A program made the position numbers and the translations under genes. DNA of 64,000 bases from Neofusicoccum parvum (lineage: Eukaryota > Ascomycota > Dothideomycetes > Botryosphaeriales > Botryosphaeriaceae). The stretch's first letter is position 1. Each line of letters starts with the position of its first letter. Below are positions 1 through 11,595 of the stretch, one piece after another. The notes beneath the pieces were generated by a model. The model worked only from the letters and a program-made list of their open reading frames with translations. It was not told the origin of the DNA and did not search any database. The stretch covers positions 1,426,001-1,490,000 of the forward strand of contig CP087207.1 in the NCBI GenBank assembly GCA_020912385.1, read 5' to 3'.

Positions 1-2037
1 CTCAACAGGTTTTTCGAGCACAGCTGCCGAGGCGTTGTTCAGCTTATTATGCCGAGTACGTCACCAGAATTGGACAGTTCTCTAGCTTGTGTATTAACAT
101 CGGTGTGCAGCTCTTTTTCTCGTTGGCTTCACGAATCTCGTCTTTGGCATCGAGACCACCTTACGCGCGCTCAAAGGATCGGTACAGCGAGGAAAGTGGA
201 CCGCCACGGTCTGCGTAGCAGCCATTTTTGGATGTCTGCTCGTCACTTGGATCCCAACCATTGTCTGGGTTGGTGGAAACAGGTGCTTCGGCGAGCTGAT
301 CTGGATTCCCTTCCGATACCGCCGAGTTATTGTTCCTTTGACCTCCGTCCTGCTCTTCGCATACATTGTCTTGGGCTCGCTCTTGATCCTGAAGCTCCGG
401 TACGACCCCAACTTCGACGCCGATGAGAGAGTTTCAGCATCAAGGATGGTATACTACCTGTCTTTTGCGCTCATTGAGCATGTAAGTGGATAAGCCATTT
501 TCTTGCGATGGCATCGACTGACAATGCCTAGGCTCTCATAATCCCTTTTTTCATCCAAGCCTATCTTGGTAACTTTGACAGCAAATTCACAAGCTCTCGA
601 GTTGCCGAGATCACCCTGTTCTCTTCTGGCATCTTCATCGCATTCCTTCACCTTTTCCTTCGAGTAAATGTCAACCGCATGGTCATCAAGCCCGTGGGTG
701 TTCCGTGGAAACAAAATAAGAGAGCCATCCGGTTCCGTCTCTTTGGTCCTAGCGATCTAGAGATGACCATCAGCGGGCCATTGGGCATCAAAGACCGCGC
801 GTATGCGATGCAAGACTATTACTATAGGCCCGAAAAGAGTGGTTTGGAATTCGCATACAACACCCCGGAGGAATCGACGCGGCCGTCTGATCCTGAAAAT
901 ACGTACACGCCCCAGCTTCCGACTCTTCTGGCCAACCGCCAGTCAAGACAATCGAACGGATCAAAGCTAGCGGCATGGCCGCTTCCGTTGGAGCCTCTCA
1001 AGAGGGCAGAGAGCAAACATGCGAGAAAGCCATCTGGAGACAGGCGTACCCCGACCTATTCACTCTTTCCCAACCAACTCCCCGCAGACGATGTCCCTCG
1101 CCTCCCCGCAACCGTCTATAACCCCAATCAATCTTCAAACACCCGCAAGCCCTCCTTCGACACCGGAAAGCGGGGCACTGCCGCCTCGTTCGCGCCGTCA
1201 GTCACCGATGTGTCGGAGGCGTACCAGGGTCTCCTTCCTCCGATGCCGCTGTTCGCTCAACGCCCATTCCACCGCCGCGACAGCAGCGTCGACAGCAGCG
1301 CGACCGTGCAAATTGGTCTGCGACTGTCGGTCGCGCCCGCTGCGATGATGGCGGGCAGCCACGCCACGCTGACGCGCCCATTCGCGCCTCCGTCACCCGT
1401 GCGGGAGCCGACCGACTCCAGCGGCGAGAGCATAGGCCTCCCGATTCAGGCACCAGCACCTGCACCTCTCTTTTCGACGAAGCCTTTTGGCCACAAGCGT
1501 CAGCAATCGTCGATCGCATCGGGCCCGTCCGGGCCTCCACCGTCGGTGCCCCCGCCGTCGATGCCGTCGCCCTTGACGATGACGATGCCCCAAGTTGATA
1601 TTCAAGAAGAGCAGAAGAACGAAGCCACGCCTGCTGCGCTCGTGGTGCCTGCCGCACCGGTGTCACCGGCGTCGACACGCTTTCAAGAGGACGACGAATC
1701 GGAAGATGGCAGCTCTCAATACAGTGCGCCGTCATTCAACTCATTCACGATCATAAACCCCCAGAATAGCCAAAACTATCTGGAGACTGCGCGGAACAAG
1801 GTGTTGCCGCCGACGCCGAGCGACTCGCTCACGGATGGTGGCAAGAAGGGCGAGGACGAAAACAAGGGTGCGGCTGCCTCACCCCGCAGCAACAGTCCGT
1901 TGCGCATGAATCCCATTTCGACACCGGAGCGCACGGCATCGCCCAGATGGGTGGACCTCCGCAGCGGCACGATCAAGAGGAGCGATTCCCCGGCACACAG
2001 CGGCAAGCCGGTCTCGCCAACGCAGCAGTGGATATGA
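1..2037 (+). CDS. Multi-pass integral membrane protein with long Ser/Pro-rich tail (5' end missing)
   Basis: The gene runs in from the left edge; visible exons are 1-55, 111-481 and 532-2037, giving 643 residues. The first 190 visible residues hold five hydrophobic segments (about residues 20-36, 49-72, 91-112, 131-153, 169-186) separated by short charged loops. A hydrophilic tail of about 450 residues follows, rich in Ser, Pro and short acidic or basic patches, with several S/T-P sites. The layout resembles the last helices and cytosolic tail of a fungal seven-helix receptor-like protein, but I recognise no diagnostic motif, so the role is unknown. Intron 56-110 has a GTACGT donor, a TTAAC branch-like site and a CAG acceptor. 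Intron 482-531 has a GTAAGT donor. The tail is conspicuously GC-rich compared with the membrane part. Confidence 0.75.
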
Positions 2038-3006
2038 TTTGACGAGCGAGTTGGTGTACAATAGAATTGTGGGACATATGGGAGGCCCCAAAAGGGAAAA
2101 AGAGGGTTTGGGAAGGGTAGTGTGGCACGCGGCGCTTAGTTTTCCTTGGGTGATTTTTCCTCCGGCAGCGGCGTTTTCGAGTGATCGGATTTGAGGGGCG
2201 ATTTGCGTTTCACATTGGGTTTTGGGTGTTCGTCCCCTCTGCCAGGTTCCGACGCTGGCGCTCCGCCTCTTTTCATTTTCCACCATTTACCAGTTGTGGG
2301 TTTGTCTTCCGTTCCTTTCTTCACAGTCGCTACCGACCCTTTACGATCCTTTTCGATTGACGACTATCTTATGATTCCCCAGCACAACCCAACAACATAC
2401 CCCCCACCCCATATCAACTGCCCCCACTGTTCACCTGGCTCTGTAGCGGTCGTGTGGCTGTCGGCCAAGTTTGTTTTGGATTTGAACTAGACGTAGATAG
2501 CTCTCCGCAACCGCAAGCGAGGCCGGTGCTGGTGCAGCTCGCCGTGCAGGCAGTGTATGAAATAGGAAACTTGAACGTTCTCATGACGCGACTGGATGGC
2601 GGGATGCAACGTGAGGGTTTGACAGTGTTTGCACTAGGAGGACAAGAAACGCTCGGGAGGGCCAGCGCGCCGGGCCCGCCTGTCCGCTCGGCCCGGAAGC
2701 TGCTTGTGTTCGCTCAGCTCGCCAGAATCCCTCTAGCTTCAGCCGCCCGGAGAGCCGTGTAGCGCTCCAGTGCTGGGTGGCAGCAGCTGCGGGCGACCAG
2801 CATCCTCCCTCATTCACGGCCAGGAACGGTAGGTGGGGTGCTGGGTAGGCGCTCGGGGGCCAGGCGGGAGGCGACTGCCGACCCCCCGACGTTCTCCCGC
2901 TGGCAGGCGTCACTCAGTCGGCCTCTGCCTGCCAGCGACATCATCAGCTCGCCATGCCCGCCGCCTGCAAGTGTTGCGGTCGAGCCTGTCTGCGCAAGCA
3001 GTGAAG
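2038..3006. other. Intergenic, no gene seen
   Basis: This 969-bp gap lies between two genes on the same strand. It should hold the 3' UTR of the membrane-protein gene and the promoter of the next gene. Short overlapping frames exist on both strands, but none has family resemblance or plausible codon use. Confidence 0.5.
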
Positions 3007-3821
3007 ATGCTCCCCGCCGCCGTGCGCCTCCTCCTCGCCTGCCTGACGACGCTCGCCGTTCTGCTTCCGTCCGTCCTCGCAAACGTCGAGAAGACCGTCT
3101 TTGTTGCTCCTCCAGCTGTCGCCATTCCCAATGTCCGCCCTGGCCTCCAAGACCTGCGTCTGACCAGCCTCTCGCCATCTGTCCACATCTTCCGCACCCA
3201 CATACCGGTTGTTTTCCCGTCTGGCGACGCGCCCCGCGGCCTCGAATCGTGGTTCTTGCTCAGCGGGCTCAAGGAAGACCAGAGATACGAGGTCCGCATT
3301 TGCTGGGCGGCAACAGTATGTTGTGTGAAGTGTCCCTGCTTCGTCCAGTCTGCTCACTCCACCGCAGCAACCGACTACCTTCTGGCTGGACGTTCACCCC
3401 ATCGCTCAAGTCTTCGAGACACCCGAGCTCATTACGGCCCTTGCGAGCTATTCCGAGAGCATCCCAGAGCCCCAGCCCATTGTCGACGACGAAAAGGCCC
3501 ACGGTCCCGGGGATACATCCGCCTCACTTCTTTTCCTGCGCATCCAGGCCGCTGCCGACTTCTACAGCACAAACAAGACGCTCATGAGCAGCCCGCCTGA
3601 TGTGAAGGTGGATATTAGTAAGGCTCTGCCTGATCGGAAGCCACATAGCCGGCTGACACACATGTCCAGTTCTTGATCCTTATGTTCTAAACGCCATTCC
3701 CCGGTCTCTCATACCCACAGGCATATACATCATTGCCCTCGCCGTTGGTGCTTGGTACCTATCGTCATACATCGTCGGCTGGGCCTCCGCCATTGAGCCG
3801 CCCAAAGTACACACGGAGTGA
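3007..3821 (+). CDS. ER type I membrane protein, probable PGA1-like GPI-mannosyltransferase II subunit
   Basis: Exons 3007-3315, 3368-3617 and 3670-3821 encode 236 residues. The start was chosen because it opens directly onto a signal peptide (hydrophobic core about residues 5-22, ending near Leu-Ala-Asn). A luminal domain follows that includes a RYEVRICWAATQPT-type segment and an N-glycosylation sequon (Asn-Lys-Thr). One C-terminal membrane helix (about residues 200-222) and a short tail end the protein. This architecture, the length and the Asn-Val-Glu-Lys-Thr start of the mature chain fit fungal Pga1, the partner of the Gpi18 mannosyltransferase in GPI-anchor synthesis. The family assignment is from memory of the pattern and is tentative. 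Both introns are 52 nt. Confidence 0.55.
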
Positions 3822-3872
3822 GGGACGCAGAGCTTCAGGATCTCGCGTCAGGCGGCGTGCCGCGCACCCACT

Positions 3873-4340
3873 ATGGCGCGCGCTATCGACCCTTCACTCG
3901 TCACGCTTCCCACAGAGCTTCTACTGCTGATCATCAATTACCTGGAGCCGGCAAGCGTAATAAACTTCGCGTTTGCTGCCTACCCCGCGCTTCAAGCCAA
4001 GATGATCGTCCCGCCTATGACCTGGCGCGTATATGCGCCTCTTTGCAGGGGTTTGGAGTTACCGTCGCAACATGGGCCACTTGCCATCTTCGGGGCATGG
4101 CCACTGCCGACGGAGCTCACACTGCAGGTGCTATCGGGACTGGGGCCGGAGGACTTGATGAGATTCGTCTTCGGTCACTATCATCTGGTACCGAGATTAT
4201 TGCCGGAGATCACGCCAGACACCAACAGGCAGCTCACCAAAGCCTGGCTGCAGGTGGAGATGGTGAGGAAGCTAGCGAGGGACCAGGGTCTGTCTTGGAC
4301 CGCGTCTCTGAACCGGAGGAACAGATCGTGGTCTATTTGA
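3873..4340 (+). CDS. Small F-box protein
   Basis: A single exon of 155 residues. An F-box-like segment sits at the N terminus (about residues 9-45), starting at LVTLPTELLLLIINYLEP with the usual L-P-x-E-L-L-x-x-I pattern. A second Leu-Pro-x-E-Leu-x-Leu-x-Val-Leu motif follows near residues 77-85. F-box proteins bridge substrates to Skp1-Cul1 ubiquitin ligases; the substrate cannot be told from the sequence. There are no recognisable C-terminal repeats. The gene begins only 51 bp after the previous stop, so the two may share transcripts or have very short UTRs. Confidence 0.65.
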   Translation: MARAIDPSLVTLPTELLLLIINYLEPASVINFAFAAYPALQAKMIVPPMTWRVYAPLCRGLELPSQHGPLAIFGAWPLPTELTLQVLSGLGPEDLMRFVFGHYHLVPRLLPEITPDTNRQLTKAWLQVEMVRKLARDQGLSWTASLNRRNRSWSI

Positions 4341-4651
4341 GAAGTGGGGCGTGGATGCCCTCAATGATACCCCGGCGAAACGAGGGCATTGCTACAATGC
4401 GATTTAATGCGGTCAAACGCAAATTGCTAAATACAGCAAGACAAGATCCAGATTTTTGGCATTTTAACGGTTCAGCCCCTGCTATGCCACTGTGTTTTGT
4501 TGAGACTACCTCGAATGGCACTTTTTCCACGAACCCTTTTTCTCCCTCCACACTTAGCTCCAAAGCCGGGCCAACAATTTCTCTTCCAGAACAAACAAGC
4601 GAAAAGTAGTGGTCGAATGATGTAGTTACCCCGGTCGATACTTTGAGAAGC
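4341..4651. other. Convergent intergenic spacer
   Basis: These 311 bp separate the stop codons of the F-box gene (plus strand) and ADE8 (minus strand). They should contain both 3' UTRs; nothing else is seen. Confidence 0.5.
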
Positions 4652-5454
4652 TCATTTGGCCTTTTCAGCCAACAGCTTCTCGATGGCCAGCTTCGTGCCC
4701 TCAACGATGGCGCCCCACTCAACCTTATGGAGCTTCTCCTCGAAGACCTCAAGCTTATCGTCCTCGCCTTCGACAAATGGAATCTCTTTCGTTAGGATAG
4801 GTGTACCCATGTCAACCTCCAAGATGACGTAGTGAATCATGACTCCCGTGCGGGTAGTTTTACCAGCTTTCCAGTCGGCATGAGCACGGTCTATAGCATG
4901 AGTCTGATTGGAGATCAGCCAGGAGCCCATGGGCATGTTGTCTTTCAGATCAAAATACGAGGGTGACTCACGCCATTGTATTCGCCGGGTAGGGCAGGGT
5001 GTAGGTTGATTATTGGCACCTTCGCATCGGCTAGAGCCTGAAGGAGCGGCTCGGTCAAGATGAGCATGTAGCCTACGCAGCACATACAATAATCAACTAA
5101 GACGTCCTTCGCACATCATCAAGGAGCAGGCAGAAGGCAGGCCTCACCGGCGCAGACTACAATATCCGGATTGTCTCCGAGCACGAGCTTCGCCAGGTCC
5201 TTGTCGAACTCCATGCGTTGCTCCTGGCGCGGGAGCTGGGGGAACCTCTCCTTGTACGGAGGAAAGCCATGGTAGTGGGTTGCGATGCCAGCCTGCCTGG
5301 CGCGCTCCAGGCCATAGGCGGCCTTCTTGTCCGAAATCACACGCACGATGGAGCTGTTGGGGAGACGGCCGTCCTTGGTGGCATCTATGAGGGCCTGCAG
5401 GTTGGTGCCGCTGCCTGATATCAGCACGCTGATGCGCGTGTGGTGTTCCGTCAT
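4652..5454 (-). CDS. ADE8: Phosphoribosylglycinamide formyltransferase (purine synthesis)
   Basis: Exons 5454-5148, 5072-4972 and 4903-4652 encode 219 residues, the normal size for a monofunctional GART enzyme. It transfers a formyl group from 10-formyl-tetrahydrofolate to GAR in step 3 of de novo purine synthesis in the cytosol. The N terminus has the substrate-binding motif ISVLISGSGTNLQAL (about residues 8-22). The folate site and catalytic region are split by intron 2: exon 2 supplies INLHPALPGEYNG, carrying the catalytic Asn and His, and exon 3 starts THAIDRAH. The acceptor at 4904 was preferred over one at 4891 because only it keeps the frame and the family sequence. The gene is divergent from ATG8 over an 829-bp gap. 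Confidence 0.93.
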
Positions 5455-6283
5455 TGCGGCCTTTTGGTGTGATATCGGAAGAGAAAATCACTTGGCAGCG
5501 GGGTGCAGCGCGGGGCGGGCTCTTCAGCCGTCCGGAAATAAAGAAAGCCACGCAACCTTGCGGCAAACGGGGAACGGCCAAAGAGGGCGGAGGGTTGGGG
5601 GGTTCCTGGGCGCAGAAAAAGTCGTGCCCCGGCCGCAAGGTACGCGGGGTCCCGCGCCGATCGCCGGTGCGGCGCCTGAGGCCGCGCAGCGGGTGCGCCA
5701 AGCCTGGCGCGCTATGTGGTGGCCGCCCGCTCCACCTTGATGTCCTCCGGCCGCGGCTGCGACTTGCCGCAGCGGCGGCGAGACCGCCAGGCGCGGCCCG
5801 CTGGCAGCGGGATGCAGTGGTCCAGGAGGCTAGGGCGGGGGCGCAGACGTGTACGAGTGACGATACCTGGTGAGCCTGGCTTGGGCGTCGGCGCGCGCGG
5901 GCGGGCTCCAGCAGGCGGCAGGGCGTGACGTACATGGAAGGCCGCGGGAACAAAGAGGGCGCCACATGACTGCAGCAGCCAGTCAGACCGACCAGACCCC
6001 AGAGCGCATTTATAAGGCGGTTTCGAGCGGCTGCCATCGTCCAGCGCCGCTGTCCCTTATCGCGGCAGCCGTCACCTGACTCCCGGCTCCCAGGCAGCTG
6101 CCCCTCTACCTCACCGCCCGGCCGCTTGCGCCCACTTCAACACCGCCTAGCCCGCCCAACCCACGTCTTCGACTCCGCCTCACCTTACCTCCACCTCGCA
6201 ACAACTCCCGCCTCCCCAGCGAACTCCCCAACGCCCACCAGCCCGCAACCCCATCGCATCCACACTCCCCAGCATCTGCAACC
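5455..6283. other. ADE8-ATG8 divergent promoter region
   Basis: This 829-bp spacer serves both genes. A TATA-like TTTATAA lies at 6009-6015, followed by a C/T-rich, A/C-rich stretch typical of a long fungal 5' leader up to the ATG8 start codon. Some GC-rich open frames exist but look non-coding. Confidence 0.5.
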
Positions 6284-6839
6284 ATGCGCTCCAAGTTCAA
6301 GGACGAGCACCCCTTCGAGAAGCGCAAGGCCGAGGCTGAGCGCATCCGCCAGAAGTACAACGACCGCATTCCGGTGAGCGCTCCCTCCTCGCCCCCGCCC
6401 AAGCCCCCGGCATGCAGGAGCGGTTGCGTGCTGACAGCTCTGTCCAGGTCATCTGCGAGAAGGTCGAGAAGTCGGACATCGCGACTATCGACAAGAAGAA
6501 GTACCTGGTGCCTTCGGACCTGACGGTCGGCCAGTTCGTCTACGTCATCCGCAAGCGCATCAAGCTGTCGCCCGAGAAGGCCATCTTCATCTTCGTCGAC
6601 GAGGTCCTGCCCCCGACCGCCGCGCTGATGTCGAGCATCTACGAGGAGCACAAGGACGAGGATGGCTTCCTGTACATCACGTATGTTTCCTCCGTTATGG
6701 CGCTTCGCGCGGATGAGTCACCGAGAGCTCTTGCTCTGAGTCGCCTCCTCCGCCGCTGCCTGCTCCCCCGGCGTTTGCGACTGCAGCTAACACCCATGGC
6801 AGGTACTCGGGCGAGAACACGTTCGGTGAAGCCTGCTGA
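6284..6839 (+). CDS. ATG8: Autophagy ubiquitin-like protein Atg8
   Basis: Exons 6284-6373, 6448-6680 and 6803-6839 give 119 residues, the usual Atg8 length. Atg8 is conjugated to phosphatidylethanolamine on autophagosome membranes and drives membrane expansion and cargo capture. The N-terminal helices begin [20 protein letters not shown], the ubiquitin fold contains [20 protein letters not shown], and the chain ends ENTFGEAC. The Gly before Glu-Ala-Cys is the conjugated residue exposed by Atg4 cleavage. Intron 2 (6681-6802) falls inside the Thr codon just before the final YSGENTFG segment, so the last exon has only 37 nt. Confidence 0.97.
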
Positions 6840-7864
6840 ATACCCCCACCCCTGCCCATCCTCGACCGGTCTCGACTTTTCCAACAGCACGGCACGGACA
6901 GACAAGCTGGGGCTTTGCGACTCCTATGGCGCTCGACAGAAGGCGTTCGGTGATGTGTTCTTTGTGTGTTCTTTTTCGGGGCTTCTTCAATTCGACGACT
7001 CTACTACTACTCGGCTTTGACGGAAATTGATGGTATTCATGCAAATCACGAAGACGACAGACGGCGCAGAACTCACTGCCGCCCTGCGAGGCTACTGGCT
7101 GCAGAGAGCAAATATTGTGTCATGCGTTCGATAGACAAATCTACCAACGCGCCGCGGCCAGTCAGCGACAGCAAAGCAGAGCACATGCAGCGACGTGCGT
7201 GCGTGAGTGCATGCAAGTCTGGCCCAGATCGATGCTCATCTTCTTTATCCTTTCACCTCCTCCGCGGTGGTGATAGCTCTTCATAGCTCAGAATGCCACT
7301 GCATCATCCAGGATGCGCTTGCCACACGTGAACATGGTGACCGAATGTTCCTGTGATTCTTGACGTGAGTGTCTCGCGCCCAGCAGGGCACGCGTAGCTG
7401 GTTCCTGACCTCGCGCGCGAAACGCGATCTGGTGACCGGCTCCTGGGCATCGCGATCGATCCAGGGGAGATGGCCAAATGGGGAGCGCACAGGAGCTCCC
7501 CGCGGCCAACATCCCTTGGCTGATCTCATCACATCGCCGTGGTGCACGCTCCCACGCCCGCCTCACCCGCCGCTTCCCGCACCGAATCGCGCTCCCCCGC
7601 AAATCTGCCTCCGGCAATATCCGTGTCCTTTCGAGCTTCGCGAAGCTCCAGCAACCTCCCTCTCTCCTCACCAGACCCGCCCCTCTGCAAAAAGGGCGCC
7701 TGTCGCTCCGCCGTCCGACTTAGGTCGTCGCAATCCGCGGATTTACCCACGCGACGCCCGCTTCCTCAACCAAACCAGCTGCAAATCAAGCTCCACCTTG
7801 CGCCCGCACGCTCATCGCCGACACAGCCCCACCACTACCGGCAGACGCACAGCACCTGTTCGCC
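6840..7864. other. Intergenic, no gene seen
   Basis: This 1,025-bp gap holds the ATG8 3' UTR and the promoter and leader of the small NCE101-like gene. The last 300 bp are C-rich on the plus strand, as expected of a fungal leader. Overlapping short frames on both strands lack family resemblance. Confidence 0.45.
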
Positions 7865-8148
7865 ATGGCATTTCAATACATCATCTCCAAGTCCGTGCTG
7901 CCCGACTCTTCTCGCGCAGATTCGCGCTTCCGCGCCCACACTCGATAGTGGACTCCCGCGTTTGTCGGTACATTGGCTGACGTTGGGGTTTCAGGCGCCT
8001 CGACCCTCTCTTCGCGATCGGCATCGGCGCGGCCGCTGCACTGGCAAGGATAGGACGGGAGGAGAAGGAGAAAGGGAGGCAGTGGGGCGAGAGCTGGGTA
8101 GTGTTCAAGAGGAGAGCTGGGAAGGTTTTGGAGGGCGCAGAGAAGTGA
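7865..8148 (+). CDS. NCE101: NCE101-like small membrane protein (non-classical export)
   Basis: Two exons, 7865-7890 and 7995-8148, encode 59 residues, too short and too split to appear as one open frame. The N terminus MAFQYIISKRLDPLFAIGIG carries one hydrophobic helix (about residues 12-26). A basic, charged tail with REEKEKGRQWG follows. Length, the Y-x-I-S-K-x-x-D-P start and the single helix match the fungal NCE101 family, linked in yeast to leaderless protein export; its biochemical role is unclear. The donor is GTCCGT, weaker than usual; the 104-nt intron ends TTTCAG and joins within the Lys9 codon. No other donor restores the family sequence. Confidence 0.75.
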
Positions 8149-8766
8149 TGGAGGGAGATTGGCTGGCCAGAAAAGCGGGTGGAACAATGTGAAGGCTGTG
8201 GGGGCAGCTGGATTTAGATGGGAACGAGGCGTGCTGGAGGGGGATGGGTGCCCTCAAGACTCGGTATTCGGTTAAGATTACGACATAATTCGCGTTGGAC
8301 TGCCTGTGTCGAGCAAGACAAGCCCGGAGAAAAAGAAAACAATGGTGGCGCAGTTGTCGGTGCTGCTGGAATCCAGATCCAACGAATATGCACGGAAGAA
8401 TGGCAACGTCTATAACGTTCGAAAGTCTGGGAGGCCTGTGAGTGTAGTGTGATTTGTTTTTCTACCAGGTCGACTTTGGCTAAAGAGTCCTCGTGGATGG
8501 ATCAGAGTGTCAGTACTTTCCATCACTTCACCTATCTCGTTCGTACCTCTGTTCAAGCATGCCAAGAACGTGGAGTGCTCCGCCCACGTGGTCTTGACCT
8601 TGAGGAGCAGCGGAGAAAGCGACGGACATGTTGACTATCATGTGTTTCCAGGGCCCCCCGTGAAGTCATGGAGCGCGTCGTTGGTCCGCAAGGCCGGGGC
8701 GGAGGAGCTTGGGCCGCGCGAGTCCGATTTGACGCTCCGCAGCTCTCTTGCCCGCCTTGCACGACC
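8149..8766. other. Intergenic, promoter of MSS1
   Basis: This 618-bp spacer lies between two genes on the same strand. No coding signal or RNA gene is seen. Confidence 0.45.
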
Positions 8767-10656
8767 ATGATTCCTCTCCGTCGCGCTGCAGCCCGTTGCT
8801 CCACCAGACGCCTCGCATCGCATCCATCACCATGGACTGAGCACACGCCCCGCGCCATGGCCATTGCGCCGTGGTACCGACCGCGCATTGCGCAGCCAGC
8901 GCTGGCCCGCTTCCTGCATGGCGAAGCAGCAGTGGCTGGCGACGAGCCCACCATCTACGCCCTCTCCACCGCTGCCGGCAGGGCTGCCATAGCTGTCGTT
9001 CGGATATCGGGTCTGGCATGCCTTGATGTACGCTTCCGGCCCAGTTCCGCTCCACCAGCCTCGCTGACACAAAGAACCGCGCAGATCTACCGCTCCCTCT
9101 GCCCCGGCAAGCCTCTCCCCCAACCGCGCCACGCCGCCCTCCGCACGCTCTACGACCCCACTGCGCCCGTCCCTCCACCCCGCGACGCCATCCTCGACAG
9201 TGCGCTTGTGCTCTTCTTCCGCGGACCCTCCTCCGTCACCGGCGAAGACCTGCTTGAGCTCCACGTCCACGGCGGACCCGCCATCGTCCGCGCCGTCCTC
9301 TCCGCCATCCCAAGATGCTCCACCTCCCTCGCAATCCGCTACGCCGAGCCCGGCGAGTTCACGCGCCGCGCCTACCTCAACGACCGCCTCAGCCTCCCGC
9401 AAGTCGAAGCGCTGGGCGACACGCTGACGGCGGCGACGGAGCAGCAGCGCCTCCTTTCGGTGCGCGGCACGTCGTCGCAGCTGTCGGCACGCTACGACGC
9501 GTGGGCGCGCGCGCTGCTGTACGCGCGCGGCGAGCTGGAGGCGCTGATCGACTTCTCCGAGGACCAGCACTTCGACGAGCCGCCGGCCCGGCTGGCCGAG
9601 TCCGTCGCCGCCCAGGTGCGCGGGCTGAAGCGGAGCATCGAGGCGCACGCCGCGAATGCGGTGAGGGGCGAGCTGCTGCGGAGCGGGATAAGTGTGGCGT
9701 TGCTGGGGGAGCCGAACGCGGGGAAGAGTTCGCTGCTGAATCGCGTGGTGGGGAGGGAAGCCGCGATTGTGAGCCGCGAGGCGGGAACGACGCGTGATGT
9801 GGTGGAGATGGGTGTGGATTTGGGAGGCTGGTTTTGCAGGGTGGGTGACACGGCGGGTTTGAGGGGTGCGCATGGGGATACGGTTGGACCGGTGGAGATG
9901 GAAGGGATTAGGCGGGCGAAGGAGAGGGCAATGGGTGCGGATGTCGTGGTGTGCGTCTTCTCTATCGAGGCTGACGGGGGGACGGGGCGGCCGGGCCTGT
10001 TGCTGAGCCCTGAGGTCGTGGAGACCGCAAGTGAGAGCATGAGCCGTGGTGGGCAGGTCATGGCCATCGTGAACAAATCGGACATGCTTCCCTCCTCCAG
10101 CCGCTCCGGCCAGCAAGCACAACACCTCGCCGCCATACAATCGCAATTGGATCTCCCTCCCGAACGCATCCACTTCATCTCCTGCAAAGAAGCTGCCACG
10201 CCTCCTCCATCGTCGTCAACAACCTCCGACCCTGGCAAAATCCAGTCCTTCCTCGCCGGCCTGGTCTCCATCTTCAAGGAGATGACCACGCCCATCGTTC
10301 CCGAGCTCGAAGGCACGGCCGTGCCCGACATGTCTGTCTGGCAAGAATCACTGGGCGCGACTGAGCGGCAGCGAGTCTTGCTCGAAGAATGCTCGACCCA
10401 CCTCGAAAACTTCCTGCGGGAAGTGGAAGAAGGCAAGTCCGATATGGACGGCGAGCTGGACATTGTGCTGGCGGCTGAAAGCTTGAGGGCGGCGGCGGCG
10501 TGCTTGGCGAAGATTACGGGGAAAGGGGAGGTGGGCGATGTGGAGGAGGTGTTGGGCGTGGTGTTCGAGAAGTGAGTGCTCTCTTGATCGTGGCTCAAAC
10601 ATGTATGTTGATTCGGCTGCTAACATTTCGGGGACAGGTTTTGCGTTGGGAAGTAA
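8767..10656 (+). CDS. MSS1: Mitochondrial tRNA-modification GTPase (MnmE/TrmE family)
   Basis: Exons 8767-10571 and 10638-10656 encode 607 residues. MnmE-family GTPases, with the MTO1/GidA partner, modify the wobble uridine of mitochondrial tRNAs. The first 45 residues are Arg-rich, fitting a mitochondrial targeting peptide. An N-terminal formyl-THF-binding domain begins TIYALSTAAGRAAIAVVRISG. The G1 motif GEPNAGKSS is near residue 313, the G2/G3 region has AGTTRDVVEM and DTAGLR, and G4 Asn-Lys-Ser-Asp is near residue 435. The last exon adds only FCVGK after a Lys codon split by the intron, restoring the family's essential C-terminal F-C-x-G-K. Without that splice the conserved Cys would be lost. 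Confidence 0.95.
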
Positions 10657-11264
10657 TATTATTACTTACCAGAATCGCCCAGCGACTCCGGAAGAATATG
10701 TAAAGATAAGGTGAGTTGTGTGGCGACTACGCCATACTGTGAGAAAGCGAGAAAGAGGACCGAGAGGAGGGTGTGAGAGGTGAAGAACAAAAAAGAAGAT
10801 TATTTCTAATAGGAAAAGCGCGCTGAACACAAAACGATCGGAAGATAAAACCAAAGCTCAAGCCGCTGCGGGCGAACAACAACGCCGATCCCAATGCATC
10901 CCATGCCTTTTTTACGACGATATTTTTCTAGGAAATTCTGGCACCGTATAACTCCTCGCTCGATCTTTCAGTGAAAGAGAGCACAAACCCAAAACCTCAC
11001 GCTGACCCAATGCAACCGTTCGCTATGCAGAAAACAAAAATTCCAGGGAGTCCAAGAGCGCTGAAAACAAAAACCTGAGGTCTAGTGGGGTATCCTGTGG
11101 ACAAAAGAGAGGGAGCAAAACCAGGACGCACATCGTACAGTTTACAGGTGGAGATGGGGGCCAAGAAGCGCTGGACGGAGGACAGAAAATCAAAATCGGA
11201 CGGAAAAGCTGCAGCCGGCTCCCCAATGTCAGCGAGGCCAACGACGACGAGAGGCTGAGTTCGT
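10657..11264. other. Convergent intergenic spacer
   Basis: These 608 bp lie between the stop of MSS1 and the stop of the minus-strand GRGGYN ORF. They are relatively A-rich on the plus strand and should hold both 3' UTRs. No gene seen. Confidence 0.45.
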
Positions 11265-11429
11265 CTAGTTGTACCCGCCTCGTCCGGCCATGAGGACCAA
11301 CGCCGCGCCGAGCGTTGGTTGGAAAGGCTGTTGCCTGCTGCCGTTCCGCGACGAAGAGGACGGAGAGGGAGCGGCCCGGGACCGGCTCTTGGTGCCGGAG
11401 GATGGACCGTTGTAACCGCCGCGACCCAT
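11265..11429 (-). CDS. 54-residue protein bracketed by GRGGYN at both ends
   Basis: The ORF starts MGRGGYNGPSSGTK and ends MAGRGGYN, with a Ser/Arg/Pro-rich middle and a short hydrophobic patch (LGAALVLM). Its start has a strong context (AAAAATGG). Upstream on the same strand are two further ATGs, each opening an eight-codon MGRGGYN ORF. The motif recalls the Gly-Arg-Gly-Gly-x-x-Asn repeats of fungal DUF3602/Par32-type proteins, but this is only a resemblance. I cannot assign a function. The frame is open for about 156 codons upstream but contains no ATG there, so I start at 11429. Confidence 0.5.
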   Translation of the reverse strand: MGRGGYNGPSSGTKSRSRAAPSPSSSSRNGSRQQPFQPTLGAALVLMAGRGGYN

Positions 11430-11595
11430 TTTTGACGGTGGTGCAGGTGGTGAGTTTTTAGTGTGGTTGATTGTATTGGTTTTTTGGGGGTGGCGGTGCG
11501 TGCTTGGCTGCGTGCGAGGAATTTCCCGAAGCCGGTAGTCGAGCGGTAGTTTTGGTGGTGGCTCAGATCTGGTAGAGGATTTCTTGGGGGTTTCT

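Noticed and set aside
8827..10173. 448-codon open frame antisense to MSS1
   Set aside because: It is a mirror of a GC-rich coding exon with low-quality, His/Arg-rich content; the plus strand encodes a complete MnmE GTPase.
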